Below, piece by piece: positions 52,946-61,820 of a DNA stretch of 64,000 nt (position 1 is the first letter of the stretch; the number at the start of each line of letters is the position of its first letter). This stretch comes from Bog-793 sp963761425. GTDB taxonomy: Bacteria > Actinomycetota > Acidimicrobiia > Acidimicrobiales > Bog-793. A program made the translations under genes and the position numbers. Under the pieces are notes generated by a model that was not told the origin of the DNA, made no database searches, and worked only from the letters and a program-made list of their open reading frames with translations. Where the stretch lies: assembly GCA_963761425.1 (NCBI GenBank), contig CAVXGQ010000005.1, positions 186,001 through 250,000 on the forward strand. Reading direction: 5' to 3'.

Positions 52946-53443
52946 ATGCAAGGTAGCAGCGCGCGTTCGGTCGTTGTTGGACCCGGTGGAACGGGCGGCG
53001 TTGCCCACATCGGGCTCCATGCTCCGTGTCTGTTCGCGGACCGGATCGGGCTCACCGATTCGCTCTCCGCCGCGGTTCCCTGGCGCAATGAGCGCGCTCC
53101 TGGCCATGATCGCGGCAAGCTCTTGGTTCAGCAGATGGCGGTGCTCGCCGGCGGCGGCGAGAGCTGCGCGGACATCGAGCACCTGCGCACCCAGCCGAGC
53201 CTGTTCGGTGCCGTCGCGTCGGACTCGACGGTGTGGCGCACCTTCCACGAGATCACGCCAGTGACGCGCGACGCGCTGAAAGCGGCACTCCCCGAGACCC
53301 GGCGGTCGGTCTGGGCGCGATCGTCGGTGACGGGTGGCGATGACCCGGTCGTCTTGGACGTCGACGCGTCGCTCGTCGACATCCACACCGAGGACAAGGA
53401 GGGCACGGCCGGACCGCCGAGACCAACTTGGATGGCACGATGA
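52946..53443 (+). pseudogene. IS1380-family transposase, N-terminal fragment
   Basis: The opening block HIGLHAPCLFADRIGLTDSL, then AVPWRNERAPGHDRGKLLVQ, GGGESCADIEHLRTQPSLFG, SDSTVWRTFHEITP and DPVVLDVDASLVDIHTEDKE match IS1380-type transposases, holding the first catalytic Asp. About 155 of ~450 residues remain. The match ends at about 53408, where the sequence turns into the antisense of a DUF4291 gene, so the rest of the transposase has been deleted. The right inverted repeat is missing; a left one was not identified with confidence. Confidence 0.9.
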
Positions 53444-53847
53444 CCGAGAGGCTCAAGCATCAACGAGCGGTCAGGATCCCATTGGACACGGACTGGCGTC
53501 GTGTTCTTGCGCGCAGCCCAGTCGGCCTCACTGGCATAGACGGATGGGTCGTAATGGCTGAGGTTTGAGTGGGCAAGGGCCCACTCAAACCCGTTACGAC
53601 TGATGGTGACCGCCAGGACACGCTCTTGGCCTGGTTTGGTGGCCCAGCCGCAGCGATACATCATCCACAAGAACGATGGTTTGATCCAGGTCATCCGGTC
53701 GAGCTTGAAGGGCGGCACAAACCGGCCAGCGGCTAAGGCCGGCTCTGCGATCTCGACCGAGAACGCCTGATAGACGACCAGGGTCTTCGCGTTATGGACG
53801 GCGCGTATCTGTCGGGACGGGAGCTGGTCGTTGGCCATTGGAGGCAT
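53410..53847 (-). pseudogene. DUF4291-family gene, 3' end lost by IS1380 fusion
   Basis: Recognised by IRAVHNAKTLVVYQAFSVEI, AAGRFVPPFKLDRMTWIKPS, FLWMMYRCGWATKPGQERVL and YDPSVYASEADWAARK, all typical DUF4291. The match ends at IQVGLGGPA (about 53410); the following frame to 53128 is antisense of the transposase fragment and is not part of the protein. About 146 of ~190 residues remain. DUF4291 function is unknown. The start ATG lies at 53847 or slightly downstream (MANDQL). Confidence 0.85.
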
Positions 53848-53970
53848 CTTCCTTCCGGCACCATCCTGTGACCAGCGGCTCTGCCTCCGTGACCGTCGAG
53901 ACCGGATCGGAGGGAGAGTCGAACGCGGGATCGTTCGCCACTGGACGATAGTAAAGAACCACGCAGAAGA

Positions 53971-54006
53971 TGTCCAGATTATGTGGATATGTAGAAAAAC
54001 TGGACA
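53971..54006. promoter_or_regulatory. Inverted repeat upstream of the giant NTPase gene
   Basis: TGTCCAG (53971-53977) and CTGGACA (54000-54006) are exact complements 22 bases apart, ending 23 bases before GTG 54030. A third partial copy, CTGGACG, lies at 53941-53947. The intervening sequence is AT-rich and could hold the promoter. An operator for the gene's own winged-helix domain is possible. Confidence 0.5.
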
Positions 54007-54029
54007 CAGATCGGTGTAACGTTGCTGGC

Positions 54030-57000
54030 GTGCCCACGGCTACCGACACTCTGCAGAACTCGCTTCCCGTGACCGCCTACCAGGCACTCATCGTCCTGGC
54101 CGACAGGATGGCCCCCATGTCGGGCCGGATGGTGGCGGCTCAGCTCGACGTCGTACCGACGACGGCGAACGCCGCGCTGAACCGATTGCGAGACGCAGGT
54201 CTTGCTGGAGCCAGCCGGCAAGGGCGCGCCGACCTCTGGCACCTAGCGATGGAGAACCCCCTCATCGTCGCCTGGTTGCAGGAGCGGCGGGACGGCACCG
54301 AGGGCGAGGTCGAGGGCATGAGCCCGTACGCCACCGGCGGCGGCGGCGTGACGTTCGAGCGAAAGGTCGCTGCTCGGTACTTGGGCGCGCTGCTCACCGG
54401 CGAAGGAGCGCCGGAACTTGGCGAAGGGCGACACGTCGTCGAGGTTGCCTTCCAGCAGGCGCCCGAGCACGCGGTGGACGACCTGGTCATCAGCGCGGCT
54501 CGCGACGGCCAGGCGACCTCGCTCGTGGTCACGGTGGCCGTTCGCCGCTCGCCAAACCTCGTGGAGAGCGACGAGTCGACGCAGAAGCTCGTCCGCTCGT
54601 TCGTCCGAGAGGCGGGGCGAGTAGACGAGACGGAGGTCGAGCACCGACTCGCGCTCGTCGTGGCCGGAGAGCAGCACCACGCCCGGCAGCTCGGCATCCT
54701 CGCCGATCACGCCGCCAAACAGTCGACCGCGGCCGGCTTCTTCAATCTCATTCGTACGTCGCGGAAGTTCGAGCGGCCGGTCGTCGATCGGCTCGCGCAG
54801 ATCGAGGGGCTCGTGAAAGAAGCGCTCGGCGTGCCGGTTCCCGACGCCGAAGTCGTTCGTGTGCGTACATGGAACCTCCTGTCGAACCTGACGGTGCTGT
54901 TCCCCCGACTCGAAGCCCCGGACGGGTCGGACTGGGCCGACCTCGCAAACCGGCTGGCACCGCACGCTCGCGGCCAGGACCTCTTCGGGGCCTCGCGGCT
55001 GCGCGATCGGCTCGAGGTGCTGGCAAGCGGGTACGCACCGGCAGCGGCCCGGGTTGACCTGACGGTGCTGCGGCGGGACGCGCACGACACCCTCGCTTCG
55101 CAGCCGGGCGCTGGTCAGACCGGTTCGGCGGCCGTCGCTCACCTTGACCAGCGAGCCCGCGCCGCCGTCAGGGCCGAGATCAGATCGGGAGACGGCGCGC
55201 GGACCCTGCACCTCGACCGGAGCGACGTCGCTGTCGGGTTGCGCGACCTCGCCCGAACCTCTGCCGTTCCGATCGTCGTCGTCGGTGAGTCTGGCGTCGG
55301 AAAGAGCTCGCTCGTGATCCGCACCCTCGTCGACGAGCAGATGCAGGACCCTGACAAGACGGTTGTCCTGTGCGTCAACCTCCGGCAGTTGCCGGTGCAC
55401 GCGATCGCATTGGAGTTGTATCTCGGGGCCCCGTTCGCGTCACTGCTGGAGCGCCTTAGCGCGCCTCGGAGGCTTCTCGTAGTCGACGCAGCCGACGCGA
55501 TTGCCGAAGACAAGCTGGACACGTTCCGATACCTCGTGGAGGCGAGCGCCCGGGCCGGGGTGGTCCTCGTCGCGGTAGCCGCGAACGACGTGAAACAGCT
55601 CGTCCGGGACGAGATCGCGGAGCGGAGCCGGAGCGAAGTTGCAGAGTTCGTGGTGCCGCCGTTGTCCGATGGCGAGATCGACGCGCTGGTCACCGAGTTT
55701 CCCGAGCTTGTTGACGTCGCTGGTGGTACGCGCTCGCGCGAGCTGCTTCGACGGCCCGTCGTCGTAGACCTCCTGACACGCGGTGGCGTGTCGGGAATGC
55801 CGCTCAGCGAGGCTGACGCGATGCGTGCCGTCTGGGCTGGTTTAGTGCGTCGCCACGAGCAGGCGGACCGTGGCACACCCGACGCGCGAGCTCTCGCTCT
55901 TCTTCGGCTTGCAGATCTCGCGTTGCGGGGCGGGAATGCGCTCGAGGTGCTGAGCTCGATTGATCCGACTGCGCTTGACGGGCTTCGTCGAGACGGTCTT
56001 CTGCAGAGCGCTGCTGAAGACGATCCGTTCAGCATCGGCCCCGAGTTCGCGCACGACGAGGTCCGCCGGTACGCGATCGCTCGCGTGCTTCTCGACGGCG
56101 GCGACCCGACAGCGAAGCTGATCGAGGGCGATGTGCCTCGGTGGGCACTTGGAGCCGCGCGGCTCGCGTGTCAGGAACTGCTGGCCGCTGACGATGATCC
56201 GCGCAACCCCCTCCGCGGGAGGTTCGCCCGCGTGCAGGGCGCGTTCAATGGGCTGTCGGCGGCCGGCTACGGAGACCGCTGGGGTGACGTGCCAGGAGAG
56301 GCGCTGCTCACGATCGGTGACCCAGGCCCCGTTCTACGCGATGCGTGGGCGGACTTGCGAAGTGAGGGAGGCGGGCTTAAGCGTCTCAGCAGGCTCGTCG
56401 ACCAGCGCCTTCGGGATCAGGACGGGTTCGTCCGGGTCTCGGCAGTCGAACCGTTGATCGAAGCGATGCTCGACGACGAACTGCTCTTCTGGTCGCACGA
56501 GCACCTGGAGCGGGTCGTCCGGGAATGGCTTCGCTCGTTGGTGGTTACCCGCGTGCCCGAAGGTCAGCCGTTGCGTGTTCGGCTGCGCGATCGTTTGGTC
56601 GCGGCGTGTGCCGCTGCTGATCGCCGCCTTGCCGAGAGCCAGGCAGAAGAGGAAGCCCGACTCGCCGCTCGCACGCCCGAGGAGGTCGAAGCGGGCGAGC
56701 GTTGGGCGGCGGAGCGCCGCGGGCTCTGGAGGACTCTCTCGGTTTCGCAGTCGCCGAGAGCGCATCGGAGGCGGAACGACCTTCCGCGGGAACTGACCGA
56801 CGAGGCGCTTATCGAGATCCTTGCGCTCCTCGGCCCGGATCTCGGCGCCGGCGGTGAGGAGATCCTGCGCCGCGTCGCGACCGACGAGCCATGGTCGCTT
56901 CACCCGGCACTCGAGGAGCTGTTCTGCGGGACGGCGCTATCGATGTACCGGCGCGGCTTTCTCGCGGAGCTCGCCGAGGCGTACTACCTCGACGACGAGG

Positions 57001-57233
57001 AGGACGGCTCCGGGTTCCACGAGGACGGGATCCGCGACCACCACTCCCGCAGCTTTGGGATCACCCCGCTCGCCGCTTGGTACCGGGGACCCTTCATGCC
57101 GTTGTTCCAGTCGGACTTCCGCAACGGCGTCGCGATGCTCAACCGCCTGCTGAACCACGCGGCGAACGCGCCGCGTGCGGAACCTGGTTGGTCTCCACCA
57201 ATATGGCGGCCCGGTCGATCAGGCGGAGTTTGA
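54030..57233 (+). CDS. Giant P-loop NTPase, N-terminal part (winged helix, nuclease-like, NTPase)
   Basis: 1067 aa from GTG 54030. Residues ~12-72 form a MarR/winged-helix domain (PVTAYQALIVLADRM, then AALNRLRDAGLAG). Residues ~103-190 begin GGGGVTFERKVAARYLGALL and contain AVDDLVI then LVVTVAVRRSP, a pattern seen in large actinobacterial ATP-binding proteins and possibly a PD-(D/E)XK-like effector; no clear ExK is visible. The NTPase core has Walker A VVVGESGVGKSSLVIRTL (~416) and Walker B RLLVVDAADA (~480). A helical region follows. The frame stops at 57233, but the sequence from ~57180 looks out of frame, and the true continuation is the next feature. STAND-like antiphage role is an inference. 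Confidence 0.72.
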   Translation: MPTATDTLQNSLPVTAYQALIVLADRMAPMSGRMVAAQLDVVPTTANAALNRLRDAGLAGASRQGRADLWHLAMENPLIVAWLQERRDGTEGEVEGMSPYATGGGGVTFERKVAARYLGALLTGEGAPELGEGRHVVEVAFQQAPEHAVDDLVISAARDGQATSLVVTVAVRRSPNLVESDESTQKLVRSFVREAGRVDETEVEHRLALVVAGEQHHARQLGILADHAAKQSTAAGFFNLIRTSRKFERPVVDRLAQIEGLVKEALGVPVPDAEVVRVRTWNLLSNLTVLFPRLEAPDGSDWADLANRLAPHARGQDLFGASRLRDRLEVLASGYAPAAARVDLTVLRRDAHDTLASQPGAGQTGSAAVAHLDQRARAAVRAEIRSGDGARTLHLDRSDVAVGLRDLARTSAVPIVVVGESGVGKSSLVIRTLVDEQMQDPDKTVVLCVNLRQLPVHAIALELYLGAPFASLLERLSAPRRLLVVDAADAIAEDKLDTFRYLVEASARAGVVLVAVAANDVKQLVRDEIAERSRSEVAEFVVPPLSDGEIDALVTEFPELVDVAGGTRSRELLRRPVVVDLLTRGGVSGMPLSEADAMRAVWAGLVRRHEQADRGTPDARALALLRLADLALRGGNALEVLSSIDPTALDGLRRDGLLQSAAEDDPFSIGPEFAHDEVRRYAIARVLLDGGDPTAKLIEGDVPRWALGAARLACQELLAADDDPRNPLRGRFARVQGAFNGLSAAGYGDRWGDVPGEALLTIGDPGPVLRDAWADLRSEGGGLKRLSRLVDQRLRDQDGFVRVSAVEPLIEAMLDDELLFWSHEHLERVVREWLRSLVVTRVPEGQPLRVRLRDRLVAACAAADRRLAESQAEEEARLAARTPEEVEAGERWAAERRGLWRTLSVSQSPRAHRRRNDLPRELTDEALIEILALLGPDLGAGGEEILRRVATDEPWSLHPALEELFCGTALSMYRRGFLAELAEAYYLDDEEDGSGFHEDGIRDHHSRSFGITPLAAWYRGPFMPLFQSDFRNGVAMLNRLLNHAANAPRAEPGWSPPIWRPGRSGGV

Positions 57234-59424
57234 CCGATTCAAGGTGGAGCTCGACATCGCCGCAGACCGTCGGCGCTACGTCGGCGACGGCCACGTGTGG
57301 TGCTGGTATCGCGGCACCGCCGTCGGTCCCTATCCATGCATCAGCGCACTGCAGGCTCTCGAACATGTATGCGACCAGCTCCTCGGGATGGGGATGCCGA
57401 TCTCGAACCTGGTCGCAATGCTCATGGACGGTTGTGAGAACCTCGCAATGGTCGGCCTCCTTGTTGGCGTTCTCGTCCGACACCTCGATGAAGCGGATCG
57501 GTTGCTCGACCCGTTCCTCGTCGAGCCAGCGGCGTGGAACCTCGAGTTCTCACGGCTAGCGAGCGAGAACAGCGGCCTCGCAGCGCCCTCTGATGAGCTC
57601 GTGTCGCCTGAGCGCCGTCAGTGGTCGTTACGCGAGGCGGCGACGTGGTTGGTCCTCCACGCCGACGAGGACCGGGCCGAGGAGCTGCGCGCCCTCGGGG
57701 ATCGCCTCGTGCAGAACGCGCACCGGTTGGTTGCCGCGGCTTCCGGAGATGAGGAGCAACCCGCCGCGCAGGAGTACTTCGCGGTCGTGCGCAACTGGGC
57801 GGCTGGCCTCGACCGGGCCAGCTATGAAGCGCGCCAGGGCGACGACGGGAATCTCTACATCCAGAGCAGACCGCCAGAAGACGTCGCGCAGTCGATGGAG
57901 CAGGGAAACGAGGAGGTTCGGCGCTCCCACGAGGCGGTTCGCCTGTTCGTCCGCTACTACCTCGATCCGAGGAAGGACGGCTTCGTGGCGCCGACCGTCG
58001 ACGAGATCGTCGGTGACCTGGCGATCGCGGCCGACCTACTCGAGAATCCGCCGGCGCTCAACGCCGGCGATCCGTGGGACACGCCAGTGATGGTCGCCGC
58101 CTACGCGCTGTCGACAGCGCTCCTCGACGATGCTGACCTGCCGGACGAGGCCCTCCGCTTCGCCGCTGAGGTCGTGCTCAAGGTCGGTGAGGGAGCGCCA
58201 CCGGAGCGCGAGTACGAAATCTCCGAGTCGTACTTCGAACAGGGAAGCGACCGGATCGCGGCAGGAGTGATTCCGCTCATGCTCCTCCCTGTCGCCGCAG
58301 AGGTGCGAGCGCTCGTGGGCCGTGATGGCGAGATCCCGACGTCCGATCGCGTTCGTGCGGCGGCGAATGACCTCGCCCAGCGCGTCGCGAACGAGGTGCG
58401 GCTGCACCTCGCGAGAGGGATGGACGCGGTGTGGGCGACGCCGTGCGAGACGGGCGATCGCTGCCACCATCGGGTGGCCGTCGACCTGCTCCTCGAGACC
58501 GTGCGCGACAGCGTCTTCGGGCCTTGGGACGGTTACTCACGTCGGTCGCGAGGACGCCTCTCCGATCCCGTGATCGAGGAGCTCGCTCTCGCTGATGGCG
58601 ACGACATCGACTTCTCGCGGTTCGATGCTGCGATCCGCGGGCTCGCTCCGGCTGCGATGGCAGATATCTGCGTGTCTGGCGAGGCGCGCGAAACCCTCTT
58701 GGCCCTTCTTGCGACGCAGCGTCGATCGATGCTCGCCTACGAGCGGAACATGGACCGTCGTGGCTCCCAAGCGCTCATCGCTGCGCGTGCGTTATTGACG
58801 CTGGCGCGCGACGGTGACGACGCACCGGTCTACGAGCACATCGACGCGTTCGCGGACGACGCGACGCTTCTCAACAGCTTCCTCCGAGCGCTCTCCGCCG
58901 CTGCCGAGGAGTCACTCGAGCGTGCAGAGACCGCGCGAAGGATCTGGCCCACGGTGGTCGGACACGTCTTCGATCTCGACCGGTCGGGACACGCTCCGTT
59001 CGACGGTCGGCACGACGGCGACTACGCGCGCGCGGCATTGCTGCCGAACGCGGCCGGTGAGGCCACGTACCTATATCGGGAGCTCGATGGCGCTCCACAG
59101 ACGTGGTGGGATCCGACTGGACTGGTCGAGACAGTCGAGGCGTGGTTGCCCGGTGCACGACGCGTCGAGCCGTGCCTGGACCAGTTGATCAGCTTTCTCC
59201 GGCCGCTCTCGCTCGTAGAGCAGGCGCGGCTCGGGGTTCGCTGGGTCGCCGAGCTCGTTCTCGCGGGGCCCGATCGAGCTGCGAGGCACTCGTTCTTCAT
59301 CTCGACCTGGCTCATCGAGATCCGTTCGGAGGCGTCCGATTGCGGCCTGCTCCCGGAGTGGCAACGGATGGTGGACGCGCTTGTGGTCGCGGGCGCCTCT
59401 CGCCTGGCGCCCTATTCGGAGTAG
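57175..59424 (+). CDS. Giant P-loop NTPase, C-terminal part in the +1 frame
   Basis: 749 codons from GTG 57175 with no ribosome site, overlapping the previous frame by 59 bases. The start block VGLHQYGGPVDQAEFDRFKV then GDGHVWCWYRGTAVGPYPCI then ALQALEHVCDQLLGMG reads as a continuation of a helical sensor-like region, not as a protein start. The rest is Ala/Glu/Arg-rich helices, typical of repeat-type sensor domains in large NTPases. Fusing both frames needs one base removed near 57168 and gives about 1,816 aa. Either a genuine frameshift, a sequencing error, or programmed +1 shifting. Confidence 0.7.
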   Translation: MRNLVGLHQYGGPVDQAEFDRFKVELDIAADRRRYVGDGHVWCWYRGTAVGPYPCISALQALEHVCDQLLGMGMPISNLVAMLMDGCENLAMVGLLVGVLVRHLDEADRLLDPFLVEPAAWNLEFSRLASENSGLAAPSDELVSPERRQWSLREAATWLVLHADEDRAEELRALGDRLVQNAHRLVAAASGDEEQPAAQEYFAVVRNWAAGLDRASYEARQGDDGNLYIQSRPPEDVAQSMEQGNEEVRRSHEAVRLFVRYYLDPRKDGFVAPTVDEIVGDLAIAADLLENPPALNAGDPWDTPVMVAAYALSTALLDDADLPDEALRFAAEVVLKVGEGAPPEREYEISESYFEQGSDRIAAGVIPLMLLPVAAEVRALVGRDGEIPTSDRVRAAANDLAQRVANEVRLHLARGMDAVWATPCETGDRCHHRVAVDLLLETVRDSVFGPWDGYSRRSRGRLSDPVIEELALADGDDIDFSRFDAAIRGLAPAAMADICVSGEARETLLALLATQRRSMLAYERNMDRRGSQALIAARALLTLARDGDDAPVYEHIDAFADDATLLNSFLRALSAAAEESLERAETARRIWPTVVGHVFDLDRSGHAPFDGRHDGDYARAALLPNAAGEATYLYRELDGAPQTWWDPTGLVETVEAWLPGARRVEPCLDQLISFLRPLSLVEQARLGVRWVAELVLAGPDRAARHSFFISTWLIEIRSEASDCGLLPEWQRMVDALVVAGASRLAPYSE

Positions 59425-59452
59425 CCGGACGCGTCGTCCTCGCAGGAAGGTT

Positions 59453-59505
59453 GGGTCTGCTGCAGATTCAGTTGACAAGATGTCAACCAAACCTGCAGCA
59501 GTCCC
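59453..59505. repeat. Nested 53-bp dyad downstream of the giant NTPase
   Basis: Symmetric around base 59479: GGG-t-CTGCTGCAG-attca-GTTGACA-aga-TGTCAAC-caaac-CTGCAGCAG-t-CCC. The 9-bp and 7-bp arms are exact. No T-run follows, so a terminator is less likely than a recombination or protein-binding site. It lies 28 bases after the stop at 59424. The rest of the 280-base gap to 59707 has no gene. Confidence 0.85.
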
Positions 59506-59706
59506 GAGTGTGGCGCTTGTGCCGACCGCGGCGGAATCTCTCGACCGCGGATTGAGTGACCGGTGCAAAACCGGCGGTCGGGGGCACCTCCTCGCCTGCG
59601 CTCCGAGTGAACGTTCGGGGACACTGATCTACGGCGACGCTTGAGACTTCCGGTCGATCGGGGGTAGTGGAGGCCCGGCGGACGGCGTAGATTCAACTCA
59701 CTAACA

Positions 59707-60651
59707 GTGATCAATAGGTGTGTGCACGTGAAGCGCTGGGTTGTCTCGGTTGCCGTCGCGGTGGTCGCGGTCGTGGCGGGAGTATCGGCGGGATTGCTTT
59801 CCCAGTCCGCGACGACTATCCCGAACCAGAAGTTCGGTCTCCTGCCCGCATCGCCCCAACTCTCGACACGGATCGCCCTTTCGCGAACCCACGTGGTTGC
59901 GGGCTCGCCGATCAAAGGTTTCGTCGTCGTGACCAATCGAGGGAAACCGCTCAAGCTCTGGGACCACAGCGGATCCCTCGAATGCACGCCCAGCTACGGC
60001 GTGACACTGACGAACAATCGATTCCCGCCGGACATGGGGTTTGAAATGGACTGCAGGCCTCATCCATTGGTCATCGCATCAGGCGTTACCCGTCTGCCGG
60101 TCTCGGTCTTCACGACCTACCAGGAGTGCAGCCCCACCACGGCTTCGAAATCTGTACCGAAGTGCCTACCGGGTCTTCGGATGCCGCCACTGCCCTCGGG
60201 CCAGTACAAGGCGGTTCTCGTCGGCGTGGGGCTGCGACTCCCCGCTCCCAAAGCCGTATCGGTAACACTCACGGTTGGCGTCGGCACGGCCTCGACAGCA
60301 GCGTTCTCGTCGCACGGCACTCTGCCTCCTTTCGGGCGTGTCCTCGGACAACTCGTGCGAGTCGGCGGGCCGTCGACGACGAGCGCCGCAGTGGGCATCC
60401 CGGGTCGGGTCGTGTTCTCTCCCGTCGGGACGAGCGGTACGTTTACCTACCCCACCGCCCGTAACGGTACGTTCGTTGCGATCGTGCCCGGGGGCTTCAC
60501 CTACCGGGTGACGGGTTACAGCCCGAAAGTGTTCGACAATGGCCGTGAGGAACTCTGCGCGGCGGGCCACCGGGTGAGAGTGCCGAGTTGGGTGGAGTCG
60601 AATTGGCCCATCGTGGCGCGCGGCGTCGAGGTGGTCTGTTCGATCAAGTAG
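59707..60651 (+). CDS. Secreted hypothetical protein
   Basis: Not recognised. 314 aa with an N-terminal signal/anchor (WVVSVAVAVVAVVAGVSAGL) and an exported part with mixed beta content; paired Cys (LECTPSY, MDCRPHP, YQECSPT, KCLPGL, ELCAAGH, EVVCSIK) suggest disulfides. FVVVTNRGKPLKLWDHSG and LPSGQYKAVLVGVGLRLPAP look like immunoglobulin-like strands. ATG 59707 or GTG 59728 could start it. Cargo of the island, role unknown. Confidence 0.7.
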   Translation: MINRCVHVKRWVVSVAVAVVAVVAGVSAGLLSQSATTIPNQKFGLLPASPQLSTRIALSRTHVVAGSPIKGFVVVTNRGKPLKLWDHSGSLECTPSYGVTLTNNRFPPDMGFEMDCRPHPLVIASGVTRLPVSVFTTYQECSPTTASKSVPKCLPGLRMPPLPSGQYKAVLVGVGLRLPAPKAVSVTLTVGVGTASTAAFSSHGTLPPFGRVLGQLVRVGGPSTTSAAVGIPGRVVFSPVGTSGTFTYPTARNGTFVAIVPGGFTYRVTGYSPKVFDNGREELCAAGHRVRVPSWVESNWPIVARGVEVVCSIK

Positions 60652-60779
60652 CTCGCGAGGGGTAGCCCATAACACGCACCTGGAGGGGCGGTTGCACTCG
60701 CCCCGAGGTGCCGTTATGCGACGGCCGCGAACGGAGCGCCAAATCGCGCCAATCGTTCAGACTGAACAATCCGGGCGAG

Positions 60780-61112
60780 TCAGCGATACATCATGCGGAC
60801 GAGCGCTTCCCTCGGGACGAGGATCCTCCTGCCGAGACGGAGCGTTGGGATCTCCCCCCGAGCCGCGAGCTCGTAAGCATGCGCACGGGACACTCCGAGT
60901 GATCGTGCCGCCTCCTCGACGGTGAGCGTGAGTCGTTCGGGCCCATGGTTGCTTCCCACGCCGATGCCGTGCGCGTCGCCGTTATCGCCTTTTGAGGGCA
61001 CTGTCGGCACGTTCAGCAGATCCGCGTCGTTATCAGCCAGGACCGCAGCGAGCTCGAGAAGTGACCGGGCGACCTTCTGACTGGTCCGTTCCGGACGAAC
61101 GACTTGGCTCAT
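60780..61112 (-). CDS. Excisionase-type helix-turn-helix protein
   Basis: 110 aa. The C-terminal half, LTVEEAARSLGVSRAHAYEL then AARGEIPTLRLGRRILVPRE, is a MerR-like winged HTH of excisionase (Xis) or plasmid-control type. The N-terminal 50 residues are helical and not recognised. ATG 61112 is fixed by AGAGGAA upstream and by a 4-base overlap (ATGA) with the end of the preceding frame. It may control excision of the element by the integrase at 48.5 kb, 11 kb away. Confidence 0.85.
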   Translation of the reverse strand: MSQVVRPERTSQKVARSLLELAAVLADNDADLLNVPTVPSKGDNGDAHGIGVGSNHGPERLTLTVEEAARSLGVSRAHAYELAARGEIPTLRLGRRILVPREALVRMMYR

Positions 61113-61714
61113 CGTCGTTCCTCTTCTCCATCCAAGAACGGAACGACGATCCCCGTGGAGCTGTCCGCGCCCGTCGCTGATGCGGCGTCTGCCGGCCGTC
61201 GTACGAAGTCGAGCGACGCGATGACCTCGGTCCGGAGCTCCCACGCCCGCGCCGTCGTGACCGGCCGGTCCTCGACGTCGCGGTGGTGCCCGTGCTGGCA
61301 GGCGACGAGGCCAGCTCCGAGCCAGCCGCGTATGCGTTCGTAGAAGGAGGGAAGGGTGTAGCTGTGCCAATACTGCGCGCCGCCGATCGAGCCGTGGGGG
61401 GACTCGAAGGCGTGCCAGCGTGCCCAGAAGAGCGTCGTCAGCTCCTCGACGAGCGCGCCGTGCTCGGCCTAGCAGGGCGGGATGCGCTGCTCCGGGCGCT
61501 CGGTGTAGCGGGCGTTGAAGTAGGCGACGAAGCCCGAGAGGAGCGCGAAGAGCTGGTCGGCGTCTTCGGCGTCAAGCTCCATCCAGTTTCACGGCCGGGT
61601 CGCCGACGAGAAGCTGGACCGGCCGGCCAACCCCCGGGCCTCGCCGGTCCAGCACCTCGGCACCTCGTCCCGTTTTGCCGGGTTGACAATGGTCGCTTCG
61701 ATGATCGTGCTCAA
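61109..61714 (-). pseudogene. Unknown gene interrupted by TGA and TAG
   Basis: The frame from TTG 61714 (GAGAGGAG 7 bases upstream) to TGA 61109 would give about 201 residues but has TGA at 61591-61589 and TAG at 61471-61469. Between and after the stops it is protein-like: LDAEDADQLFALLSGFVAYF, then LVEELTTLFWARWHAFESPH, GGAQYWHSYTLPSFYERIRG, and a polar tail. No start codon lies in the last 120 codons until near the end, so the pieces cannot be independent genes. Family not recognised. The end overlaps the excisionase ATG, and the start overlaps the stop of a preceding frame (TTGA). Confidence 0.6.
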
Positions 61715-61820
61715 GGGCGTGCTCCTCTCTCACGGTCGTTGGCGGCCTTCGCCGCCGCTTCGTCTGCTGCGATCAGTTGTGCGTAGTCGTTTTCAGCCTC
61801 GCTTCCCTGGTTACCTTGAA
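61711..61820 (-). pseudogene. C-terminal remnant of a gene upstream in the same operon
   Basis: The last ~35 codons (GSEAENDYAQLIAADEAAAK, then ending with RERGARP) are Ala/Glu-rich and protein-like and end in a TGA that overlaps the next TTG start. Above about 61820 the sequence turns AT-rich with non-protein composition, so only the tail of the gene remains. Function unknown. Confidence 0.4.

Noticed and set aside
53128..53409. C-terminal extension of the DUF4291 frame
   Set aside because: This stretch is exactly antisense to the IS1380 transposase fragment and has no DUF4291 features.
59412..59987. Minus-strand open frame across the gap after the giant NTPase
   Set aside because: Covers the dyad and overlaps the secreted protein's 5' end; low-complexity product, no ribosome site.
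50584..61714. Recoding of TAG as a sense codon in the island
   Set aside because: Other island genes (exonuclease at 49754, giant NTPase at 59424) end in TAG, and one of the internal stops is TGA, so a general reassignment is unlikely; mutation or error is simpler.
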